From positions 20,339,617 to 20,403,616 of the forward strand of contig OZ024794.1 of assembly GCA_964017045.1 (NCBI GenBank): DNA of 64,000 bases, read 5' to 3'. The translations under genes and the position numbers were made by a program. Shown here one piece after another: positions 47,701 to 59,700 of this stretch. This DNA is from Omphiscola glabra. Its lineage: Eukaryota; Mollusca; Gastropoda; Lymnaeidae. Below the pieces are notes generated by a model, which had not been told where the DNA came from, did no database searches, and saw only the letters and a program-made list of their open reading frames with translations. Each line of letters starts with the position of its first letter. Positions within the stretch are counted from its first letter, which is position 1.

Positions 47701-50700
47701 TTTTTTAAATTTTAAGGTAAATTTTAACATACTGATATAAATTTAAGTAAAATTTTAAAAAATGTAATGAAAAAGATTTAAATTATATCCATTTAAAAGG
47801 ATTTTCATACTTTTTCCCAAAATTAAATTTCTCATTATATTCTAATAAAAATAATTACAAAATCTAAATATTATCAATATAATATTGTCATTCATCAATG
47901 TCATTCGATTACACCAAAACCTTTGACTAAATAATTAGAATAGAAAAGCTAATTTTCCAGTCAGACAGTCAGTGTCTATTTTCTAAAAACTCAAAAGCTT
48001 AATTGAATAAAATGAAATTTATTATTATAAAATTGTGAAATCATAATTATATATTAAGAAATAATAACTTTTTGGACTAATAATACATAAAAACGAACAT
48101 AAGTTCTTTTTAAGCAAGTGCTGCATTTAAATATAGATAGATTAGATGAATATCATTATAATTAATTAGTATGAAAATGTTTATTTAAATCATGATTTTT
48201 ATTGGTCTGATTTAAATCATCTCAACCCTGCTGTAAATTGACAGCTTTTGGAAACAAAGTGAATGGTCTGCAGTGGGTAAAAGAGTTCACAAAGGGTGGT
48301 TGTTATTGGTGGTCCCAGGAGAGCATTTAAAAATGGTGTTAGGTTTGAATATGTAGAGACAATGACTGAGGTTGCATCTAAGAGATGGAGCTGGAAAGTA
48401 GGTTTTATATATTTATTTAATATAAGCTCAGCTGGAGACTTGTATCCAGGTTGTGCTATGATGTTACTCATGCAGAAAATTGATTGATTTAGTTTGCACC
48501 TGCAGATACATTTTATTATAAGATGTACAATAAATTTTATTCATAGGAGAAACTGGAATCTTATCTTATTGGTATGAAGACTAACATTTTGAAGATAGTG
48601 AGGAGACGAGGTCAAGCATTCCAAATCAATCCAGGTCAGATGTGTTATTGTATTTCTGCATGATTGGGGATGCATTACACCATTCATTACTACAAGATAT
48701 TTATGGAACTGCTAAATTACTGCACTACATACAACTAAATACCACTAAATACAACTCATAATTATATTCATGGCTAAGTACCAATAGAGAGATTTTTTAA
48801 ATAAAGGCTTCTTTTTTTATAAGCTTAACTTTGATTGAAAATCAGTTTTAGGGAAAGGAGGTTTATTGAGCCTTTTCCTTAATTACAAGCAATTACATTT
48901 ACTAATCCATCCTCAGCGGAGTTAAGAGATGCAACTAAAACTGTGTCAACAATCACCCGTGCAATGGAGTATCTGCTATCAACAGGGAATCTTATATCAC
49001 AGACTGGTCTTGGACTCATGCAGGTGATGAGACTCTGACTAATAATTGTTTCATTAAACCTGACTGACATTTACATTTAGTTAGTCAAATGGCTTCTTTG
49101 TTTGTTTAATTTTCAAGCTTTGAATAAAGCTCATATACAAATAGCCAAAAATGTTAAACACATTATGGATTTGATGTCACTTTGAGTTATCTCTCCCTTG
49201 TTAAAATACTACTTTTTTTTAATTCAAAAAAAAAAGGAAATGTCTCATTGTTTGTAGTGGAAGGCAACATTTCCTGTTATAAGGAAATTAAATTACATTT
49301 TCTTTTATCAACAGACAAGAGGTTTTGCTGTGATTGCAGACAAACTGAATATGTTCCGTTACGTTTCTCATTTCCGTGCAGTGCATCGTGGGTCTTTCTT
49401 TACTGAAATGAGAACCACTACAGTCAGAAAACTTTTACCCGAAGCTTGGGGTAAGATTTGAATTTTATTGTTATTTCTAGGGCTAAGAAGAAGTAAACGG
49501 AATATGTCAAAAACCCTTCAACTCGTTATTTATCATCAACAGGCTTTCTGTGCCCTGTACACACACCTGATGGTTCTCCTTGTGGTTTACTAAATCATCT
49601 CTCAGCCTCATGCAAGGTAAGTTTTGATTGCTTGTGATTTTTTTTTAATTGGATTTAGAAAGGAAACTCCATGCCCCTTTAAAAAAGAAAGGTAACCCCT
49701 ATCTAAAATTGCCCTTCTTATGTGTTGCCACCGCCCCCCCTTTTTTGTCTACTATGTTGTTTGTCTGGACATCGACTAGGACCATCCGGGTAAGGTGGGG
49801 GGCGCCACAATGAGTTCGTAGATGGCTTGCTAGTTTGATCCGTACTCGGAATAATCTCTGGCACCACGGGCAGGGGATAGTTGCTGTAGTCGGTGATCTA
49901 AGGTTGCTCTTTCCGGCTAGCCTGCGTCTCTCAGCTTACTGGCTTCATGAAATAGAGCTCCCTTTTTGACAGCTGATCTCCGCCTGGCTCTGTCCTGGGC
50001 TGTCCGCACCCATTTAATACCTCTTTGGGAGCGCTTGCCTATTGTCTACTAGCAACCCCTTGACAACTGAGTGCCATCAAGGAGGTGTCAAGGTCCACTT
50101 TAAATGCCCTGCTATAAATAAGTTATAGTCACAATTTTCTTTTTGTAAACAAATTATTGAGATTGCTTTTCAATTATAGTCTATTACAGTATGAGCATAA
50201 AAGCATTTTAATTTATTATTATTGTTGTTGGTAGTTTTCTATAGCGTGGTACCCCAGCCTAGGGCTGGGCTCACCACGCTGTACATACAATTTAACAAAC
50301 ATGATTATGAACTTAAAAAATTTTAGTAAAAGATCTATATTCCTTCAGGAAAATATACCTTTAAAAATTATTTAACAATGAATTTGCATTATGGCCATTT
50401 CGTTTAAACTTTGTTGAAAATGCAATGTTAACTTTATTTGTTTTTTAACAACAATTTTTTTATTTGTTTTGATTGCCATATTTCTAGGAGTTTATAATTT
50501 GCGGCTTGTTCACTTTGAAATAGATGAAAGATGATAAACCTTACATAGCGTTTTAACCAAAGTAACTTTTTTTTTTTAACAGATAGTGAGCACAGAAATT
50601 GAGCCAGGGAAACTTGAACCCATCCTTACAGAACTTGGCATGTCCCCCATCTCCTCTCCCAATCCATGGCCAATGTCAGATTGCTACATGGTCTACTTAG

Positions 50701-53700
50701 ATGGAAAGATTATGGGATACATCAATGCATGGTCTGCTGACACATTTACCAGAACGTTGAGGGTTCTCAAAGTAAAGGGCAGAGGGGAGGTAAGTGGGCT
50801 GTTTTGTTGGGGCCTTATAATTTTATTAGATGTTCAGTTAAATTAATATTTGGTAATGTAGAATAAGGGAAAGCATTTAAATTTTATTCATACAAGAACA
50901 TGATGACTTTTTATATTTAATATAACAGTACTTTCTTGATTGTATACATTATTTAAGTTTAACATAAGTGTTAGAGTAAAAGACAGAATCATCCTAAGGC
51001 TTCAAGAATACATGGCTGATTTACTAGATTAAAGAAAAGACACAGCTTTTTAATTCATGTAAGGTACCTGAAATCCTTTACAAAGTGCTACCACCATCTT
51101 AAATTGAGCCGTCAATTAATTTAGGTACAAAATATTCAATTAAACTGAATAAAGGGCAAGCTAGTGCAATTTTTGAAAATCACCAAGAATGAGGCAGACC
51201 ATCAAAGTGTTAGATATCCAAAATGCTGTTTAAATGTAATGCTTTTGTTTTTGTTGGTATTCCTGTAATTCAATTTTAACTCATTACAAGAGCTTATTTT
51301 TGATACTCCAAGAACAATGGCATTCACAAATCATCCTAGACCAATTTACATCATTATTAACATATTAAGACAAAGTATTGTAGACATTTTCAGTAAACCT
51401 TTTTTTTTAAAAAAATATTTCCAGGTCCCATTTGCTCTTGAAATCTGCCTAGTCAAGAAGACAGAAGTGTCTAGCCAGTATCCTGGGCTGTATTTGTTTT
51501 CAACAGTTGCTAGAATGGTACGACCCGTCCTCAACATCAATGCCAATGCCACAGAGTTGATTGGAACTTTTGAACAAGTCTACCTTGACATTGCTGTCAA
51601 TGGGAATGAGGCTTATCCTGGGGTAAGAGGTTATCAAGATCTCTCTCTCTATCCACATCTAAAGAATGTATTAATTAACCATAGATGATCAACTATTCAT
51701 GTCTAAAGATTGCAGACCTGTTCACTCTTACAATTTTGGTGTACTATGTACAATTTCAAGGTGTCTTTTACAATTGTATGCCCAAGACCTGACGCAACTA
51801 CAATTTTAAGAAACCAGGTTGAAAATATATACTTTTTGTGATTAAAAAAGGAATAATTAAAAAGTACATTTTCGGTTGTTAGTTTTAACATGGTTTCATC
51901 ATCCAGCAGTGAATGGATTGAGAAATATAATTGGTTGTGGACCAACTATAATTATATTATGTTTGCCCTGAATGGGGTGGATGTTGATCTAGGCGATTTT
52001 GTGTACATTTGTGCTTTGTGGGGTGGGGGTTTTCGAAATATTTAAGTGTATTAAATTAACACTGCCGCATTTTTGTAATGATAAAGGTCATATTGTTGCT
52101 TTGTGTATTTTCATAATTAACTCGCTAGACACGGCAACAGTAATATTAGCGTAGTTGTCTTAGTGTCATTTTTTTGTCAATCCTCGCTATTTTTTGGTGC
52201 TGTATGATGTAATTATGAGACATACCGTATTTTCTGGCGTATAACCCATGAAAATCTTTTTAAAAGTCAGATGTAGTCTTATACGCCGAGGGTCATCTTA
52301 TAAGCTGGTATATGGTGTGCTGAAAATAATTCAAAAAATAGGACATGAGTGGTACCAGCATGCACAGCTGATGGCGCCAAACTGAGACCAATGATTATTT
52401 TTAAAAGAAAAAAAAAATGCCGAAACTCAAGTTCTCTATTGGTTGTATTGTACATGTGAATGATAAAGGCTGGGTGGATGAAGAAGGGGATAAAGCTATG
52501 GCTTGATAATGCATAGAGCAGGCGACGTAGTCTACTGGTGTGGGATATGCGGGGGCTCATTTAACTGCCAGCACTAAGCAAAGGCTGGCAGGAATAAACA
52601 CAGATGCGGCAGTTATTTCTGCAGTATTGACATCGTTGGTACAACCACTGGATGTGAGCCTAAACAAGCTATTTAAAGATCGCATGCGAGAACAGTGGAA
52701 TGCGTGGATGGTTAGCTGCGAAAAGTCATTCACAAAAGGAGGAAATATGCATGCTTCACAGTTGGATGTTTTGTGCAAGTTTGTCATAAAAGCCTCGAAT
52801 GATATGGATGCAGAAACAGTAATCAAGTCTTTCAAGAAGTTGGTCATATCAAATTCATTAGATGGTATGGAGGACGACTACTTGTGGCAAGATGAAGAGG
52901 AAGCCGAAGCTGAGACCACACCATTTGATACTGAATTTAATCCATACAATGACTGTCTTACAAATGTATCACAAGATGTCATTGGTGTACTTATGATATC
53001 AGATGACGAACAGGAGGATTTTGAAGACTTTTAAAGGGAAACTGTCACGCTAGCAAAACCTGTAAAAATAGCTTGGAGTTATGATGGGCGTTGCTGACTC
53101 GCCAGGGACTTGCCCGGCACTTGCTCTGCCTCTATTGTTTGTTATCTTCCTCCTATCATCATCAGTTCCAGTTTGGTTGACAGCTTAGAAAACAAACAGC
53201 ATGTCAGCTCCCATGGGTTTATTGTCTTATCTTTCCATTCATGTCTGCTCCCATGGGTTTTTTGTCTTATCCTTCCTTTCAGCTTTAGAGTGAATTAGGA
53301 AAGTTTAATGCACTGTTTTATGTTTACATGTTTGATGACAATCAGCCTTATGTTTATAAGTGACATTTTTCCTGCTAAGGTCCTGCTGTCATAAGCAATT
53401 GAGTTTGACTTAAAATTACCATATTAAATTCAAATCTAATTTTTTTTTTTTTTTATTTGGTGTGCGTAGGAAGAGGGGTAGTCTTATAGGCGAGTGTAGA
53501 CCAAACCTTATATTTTAACAGGAAAAGTAAGGGGTCGTCTTATACGCTTTGTCATCTTATAAGCCGGAAAATACATTAATTATTTTGTTTTGTGAACTTT
53601 TTCAAGTGCAGAAACTGAGAATGCATTCTCAACTGTTTCACGCAGCAACATTAGATTTCGACATATTTGATAGGATTGTGATGGCCATTGACATCTATTT

Positions 53701-56700
53701 TTAGAATGCACAAAAACAGCTTTACGAGTCTTAAACACCAGCTTGGTTCCAACACTCATCTTCCTTTCACTTCCACCCATTTACAGCTTGTGATAGTTAT
53801 CAGACTATAATATGTTAGCAGGAATTAGGTTCAATGGATATTGATTTTTTTTTAAACCAGCTTCTCCTACAATTTAAACCTCAAGTTACTTGGTAGGTTT
53901 TTTAAATGATGTCATCATTTGTTCATTAATCCTCATTTCAATAAACTTTATTTTATTCTGATCAGACTTGGAGTTTGAACCATGTTAAATTTCACCAGTA
54001 ACTTGATTTTTACCAGTGACATACTGTGATAATGTGATCTGCACATCCACTCAATATTAATTAATATCTATAGCAAATACACGTCTGCAAAACAAAGTGA
54101 CTGCAGATGGCAATATAAACGTCAGACATCTACTTTTAGAAGTTAGCTTTTTTGACCCTTCTTAACTCAATCCCACTAGACACGTGATGCGAGTAGTTAT
54201 GCATTATATATACTGTATTTTTATTTATTTACCTTTAAGATACTGTATTGTACGATTTTGAGACGATACTGTACGATTTTAGGACGGTAAACAGGTCTGA
54301 GATTGTATTCATAAACCATAGATGATCAACTATCTTATCTAAAGACTTGTTAAGCCATAGATGATCAACTATCTTATCTAAAGACTTGTTAAGCCATAGA
54401 TGATCAACTATCTTATCTAAAGACTTGTTAAGTCATAGATGATCAACTATCTTATCTAAAGACTTGTTAAGCCATAGATGATCAGCGTAAAAAAATTAAC
54501 TAAATAATCTATGTAGTCAAAAAAAAAATTTTTTTTTTAAAAGATTAAAACCTGTTTTTGGCCTAAAGAGATTCATGTTTTATTTGTCCATGTGAAAAAC
54601 AGGTTACGACCCATCAGGAATTGAGTGAACAGAGTATGCTCAGTGTTTTAGCCAACATGACACCATTCTCAGATTTCAACCAAAGCCCTAGGAATATGTA
54701 CCAGTGTCAGGTATAGTTCATTCATTCAACATTTTTTATTGTTGATTTTCTGAGAAAATGTTCATGATTTAGACATATTAGGTCAAGATAGGTTTATTTT
54801 GAGATTAGAAGTAGACAATGCTGCCTCTCTTTCTCTTTTAATAAACACCTTTCGTTCTCAGAAATTATTGTGACTAGAAAACTAACTCATCTTTGATTGA
54901 AACAATAACTAACATTCAGCTCATGATGTAATGTTGATAAAACAGCAAATAACGAAAACTTCTTGACAGTTTTGTCACAAATTATTATTTTCTTTTTAAA
55001 GTTATGAATGTTTCAAAGCACATTTAGAACTATTTCATTTACCTGAAAGTTTTGAAATCAGTTCTAAAAATCGCCTATGCAAAGTTTTGTCTTTAAATGA
55101 CTGTTTTGCTTATAGTCTTAACTCTTGTTTTTTAACGTCAAAAATGACTGATGGGCTGCAAGAGCACAATGAAATGAACAAATAAATCATTACATTTTTA
55201 TTCCACTATTCATTTATTTTAATATATAAACCACCCTCCCTCCCCCGTTCCCCAAACCCACCACAAGCATTAATCAAGAAACAAAAACTCTGGGAGCAGA
55301 GGTTTTAGGGTTCTATAGACTCTCAACTTTATTCCTTGTATTTTATTTGCAGATGGGCAAGCAGACCATGGGCACACCACTGCATGCCTACGAGCATCGT
55401 GCAGATAACAAACTCTACAGGATCCAGACACCACAGAGCCCTCTGGTCCGGCCAGCGGCTTATGAACAATACAACTTTGATGAGTACCCACTCGGAACCA
55501 ACACTATTGTAGCTGTTATCTCTTATACGGTGGGTTAAAAATCTAGGTCATTTCCTCATCTATTCTAAGGTGGTAAGCCGATTATGTGTATATTTAGTTG
55601 TTTTTTTGTCTTTCAAACGAATTTTGGTTATAGCTAATCTTCTATTACACAGGGTTACGACATGGAAGATGCTATGATCCTCAACAAATCATCGTTTGAG
55701 AGAGGTTTTTCTCATGGATCCATCATAAAGTCAGAAGTAAGAACTACTTAACCTAACAACGGCTATTCTAAAGTTCCATTTATTATTAAAGGCTATTTAA
55801 AAAGTCTCAACTAATTCTGTTGGATTACAAACTCTCAAGAAAGTCTTGTTCTTTAAAGGTCAAATTAAATTTCTGTTCACTGCTAGTTTAGTACATTCCT
55901 TACAGTCTTCCATTTACATCCTATCTGGATTGTATGGCACTTAACTTTACTAAACAAATATGTTTTCCTTTTTATTAGATAGTTGATCTGAGATCAGTCA
56001 GTCGGGAACATGGAACTAGAACTTTTGTGTTTTGTGAGTATTCAGAAATTGTTTTTTATCCCACTACTTCAATATTTTTATAAAATATAAATTAGCTCTG
56101 ATCCAATTTAATTTGCATTTTTGTTCTCTGTGATAAAACTTTTCAACAAATATTAATGTTTCAGAAATTGTTTTTTATCCCACTACTTCAATATTTTTAT
56201 AAAATATAAATTAGCTCTGATCCAATTTAATTTGCATTTTTGTTCTCTGTGATAAAACTTTTCAACAAATATTAATGTTTCTGCCACTAATACATATCCT
56301 GTCATAAAAATCTTAAGAAGTAAAAAAAAAAAAAAACTTGCGTTGCTTAAGATAATCTTAGTTCAAATATTTTTTTAATCAGTTTTTTTCTCACATTTCA
56401 TAATCTTTGCTATAACTTTAAAAGAGAATAACCATTTTTTCAAAGAAGGAAATGAGCGAGGAAAAAAAAAAAGCAACATGTTTTCCCATACTTTGTTTCC
56501 CTTATTTCCCTTTTTCTAACCTGATCACAGTCTGTCCCCCTTATTACAAAAAAAACAAAACTTTGTGATTATAAAATTTTACTACAACCTTTGACAAACA
56601 AATACAATTACAAAATAAGCCAGTGCCACTGCCGCATGATCGTCTTTTCTGGATAATAAATTTCTTACAAAAGAGCTGTCATTTTTAGTTTTCTACTCTC

Positions 56701-59700
56701 TCTGTGTTTAGTTAAGAATAAATTGACAACTTCCTGTCTTCTCCAGCATGTGAGCCAAGTGTATCAACAGGTGATCTTGATGTGGATGGGCTTCCACCTG
56801 TAGGAACAAAGCTGACTGATGGGGATCCCTACTACAGGTTTCTATTTCATTATCTATTTACTACCAACAGTAGTTTTGCAGAAACTGTCAAAAATTCTCA
56901 GTGTTGTTGGATAGGGGTGCAGGCTGCTTGATTTACTTATTGCCTTTCACAAATATTTTTAAAAATTTTTAGATGGTTTGTCTCTTGTGCCTTCAACTGT
57001 CCACTTTCTTACAATGATCTGCTTAAGTGTTTCCCAAACTGTGGTTTCAATATAAAGTCATATGTGGTCCACAGACTATATTTAATGAAATTTTTATAGA
57101 AATGTTTAGTTACTTGTAAAGGGAGATGAAGAAACACACTATTTATTTGATAAACAGTTAAAAAAAAAATTTTCTTATCTCTATTGCTGGATGCTTATTA
57201 CACAATTCCTATATTACACAATTCCTATATTACGCTATTCCTATATTACACAATTCCAATATTTCACAATTCCTATATTACGCTATTCCTATATTTCACA
57301 ATTCCTATATTACACAATTCTTATATTTCACAATGCCATGTATTTCTTGAAATGCTCTCTTTGCAGCTATAGAAATCTCCAAACAGGTGAATACAAAACA
57401 GTGTGTTACAAAGGTATGGAGGACGCAACAGTCATCCAGATCAAGATTTTGGGAGATGAACTTGGTATGGAAGAGATGAACCGAGTTTGCTTTGTCCTCA
57501 GAGTGGTGGTAAGCTGAGAAGTCCGTACTGTGCAGGTTTCATTTAGGGGGTGCTATCAATTTATTAGCAATGTTTGGGTGTGGTTTTTACCTGTAGTCTG
57601 ACTAATTAATCCATTTCAAATACCCTTTAGTAGGAAATTCTATTAAAAACAATGTAGAGGTCTCTTTTCTAATGAGTTGAGCTTACTAAGTGCTTCAAGC
57701 TATGAGGTTTACTAAACCTAATCTACAAAGACAAAAGAAAACAAATTATGTTCATACATTTAAACATTTTTTTTACTTATTGTTAAAATTTTCCAGAGGA
57801 ACCCAACCATTGGAGATAAATTTTCTAGTCGACATGGCCAGAAAGGAATTTGCAGGTACATAAGTTAATTTACTATATAATGTCAGCTGTGAATTAAATT
57901 AAGACTAACTCTAAATTAATTGGCATTGACAGCTGATTGTGACGCCCAGGCCACATTAGCTACTGGCTTCTGTGTTTATTCCCTCTTGGATCAGCTCCTT
58001 TCTGCAATATACTGCTTACTTGGCTGAGTCCATTCCACGCAGCTATTTACTCATAGCTGGGCACACTTAGTTAAGAGCCAGGCAATGTTACAACTGCACC
58101 ACAGGGCAAAAATTGAAGAGAAACCTAACAATATATTTTACAACTGAATTGCATTTTTCTCCCCTCTTTTTTTTTTAACAAAAATTTTATTTAGAACTTT
58201 TATCAATAGTAGGACACAGTAGAGCATTGCATTTATTTCCATTGTTTCAGTATGATGTGGCCAGCAGCAGACATGCCTTTCACAGAATCTGGTATGGTGC
58301 CAGATATCATCTTTAACCCTCATGGTTTTCCTTCTAGAATGACAATAGGTCAGTAATTATATTAGGTAATATAACATCTTATATGCTTAGTAATGGTCCA
58401 CTAAAGTACTTTCTTCTCACACAAGTTAAAAAACGGTTTTAAGTTCAAGATCAGTTTTAGATGATAGAGAAATAATATATTTCATCCATCCATTCCTGTG
58501 GCACTACAGCCCATGTAGGGGTTTGGCCTGCCTCACTACTTCCTTCCGCTCAGACCTAACTGATGCTTTTCTTTTCCATGCTTGGATTCCCAGTTGTCGT
58601 AGATCTTTTTCTACATCATTCATCCATCTAAGTCTAGGTTTGCATTTGAGCTGTTTCCCTCTGGGGGTTTGGTGATGCACATTTTTCACTCCTTTGTCAT
58701 TTGGCATTCTCTCTAAGTGTCCTGCCCATATTTCAAACAGAGTTATGAGGAAAGAAAATGTTCATTAAGATTAGTAGAAAACCTGAGGTAGACCTACATA
58801 CTTAATTAAATTGTGTTTAAAGGGGGTGTGGCTTTACCAATTATTATATTTGAAAATTGTATGATCTGAACTACATTATACCATTTCCTTTTAAACTTAA
58901 ACTTAATTGAATGACATTTTTTAAAATACTCAAATGTCAATATGATTTAAGGAATGATGATTGAGAGTATGGCAGGGAAAGCTGGGGCGCTTCATGGTTT
59001 ATATTTGGATGCCACACCCTTTACCTTCTCTGAGGACCAGCCAGCCATAGACTACTTTGGAGAAATGCTTACGGCTGGTAACTTGTTTCTTTATACAACA
59101 GTCCCTATAACCCATGTAATGGTGGTTGTAATCAGTGGCAATACAGAAAAAAAAGGAGCCCTCTCATTAAGACTTGGTGATGAGAAACCCTGATAACAAA
59201 TATATTTACTTGGTGTCAAGGGTATGAGAATCACTGTTGTTATGTGTAGATCACTGTTGTTATGTTTGGTACGTAAAATATGTTAATTAGAGATTATATG
59301 TGTAGCTGTATCTATTGTGTGAGATTATTGTGACCTATTTTGGTAGAGGGAAATGACGTTAGTTCAGTTGTTGTTATCATGGTGGATAGATGGCCGTTGT
59401 ACAATAGTGTGTTGATTAGTATGTTTGGCTGGAACGACCTTATTATTATATATATCAACGATATTTAAGTAATTGTTGTAGAATAAACATTATCGTACAA
59501 CAAACCGGTTGGTTTTGGTGTATCAGCATTAGTTGCCATTGGTTACACTGGCCCGTGAGTTGAATTAGGAGGCATAGTCCAACAAAGCGGACATTTATAG
59601 TTATTGATAGATGAGTACAAATATACTAAGATTCACATTTTTTTGCACATCCAGTTTTTTTTTTTTTTTTACAAAATAATTTTTAAAAAGTTGTAGAGAG

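Larger units (their letters stand above)
51679..54484. repeat. 39-bp tandem repeat, split by the hAT-like insertion
   Basis: Four full units of 39 bp ('ccatagatgatcaactatct' plus 19 more bases) start at 54316, 54355, 54394 and 54433, with a partial fifth at 54472. A diverged unit lies at 51682-51712, directly left of the element 51713-54299. The insertion therefore landed in a pre-existing array. Confidence 0.85.

Noticed and set aside
53580..53780. Minus-strand 66-aa open frame
   Set aside because: It lies opposite the hAT dimerisation remnant and has no signature itself.
56747..56837. Apparent frame problem at the POLR1B exon boundary
   Set aside because: Resolved by ending the previous exon at 56033 (one base over, GTGAGT donor); the frame is then continuous.
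57184..57372. 62-aa frame of Tyr/Ile/Pro repeats
   Set aside because: It is translation of the 16-bp intronic tandem repeat running into the POLR1B exon.
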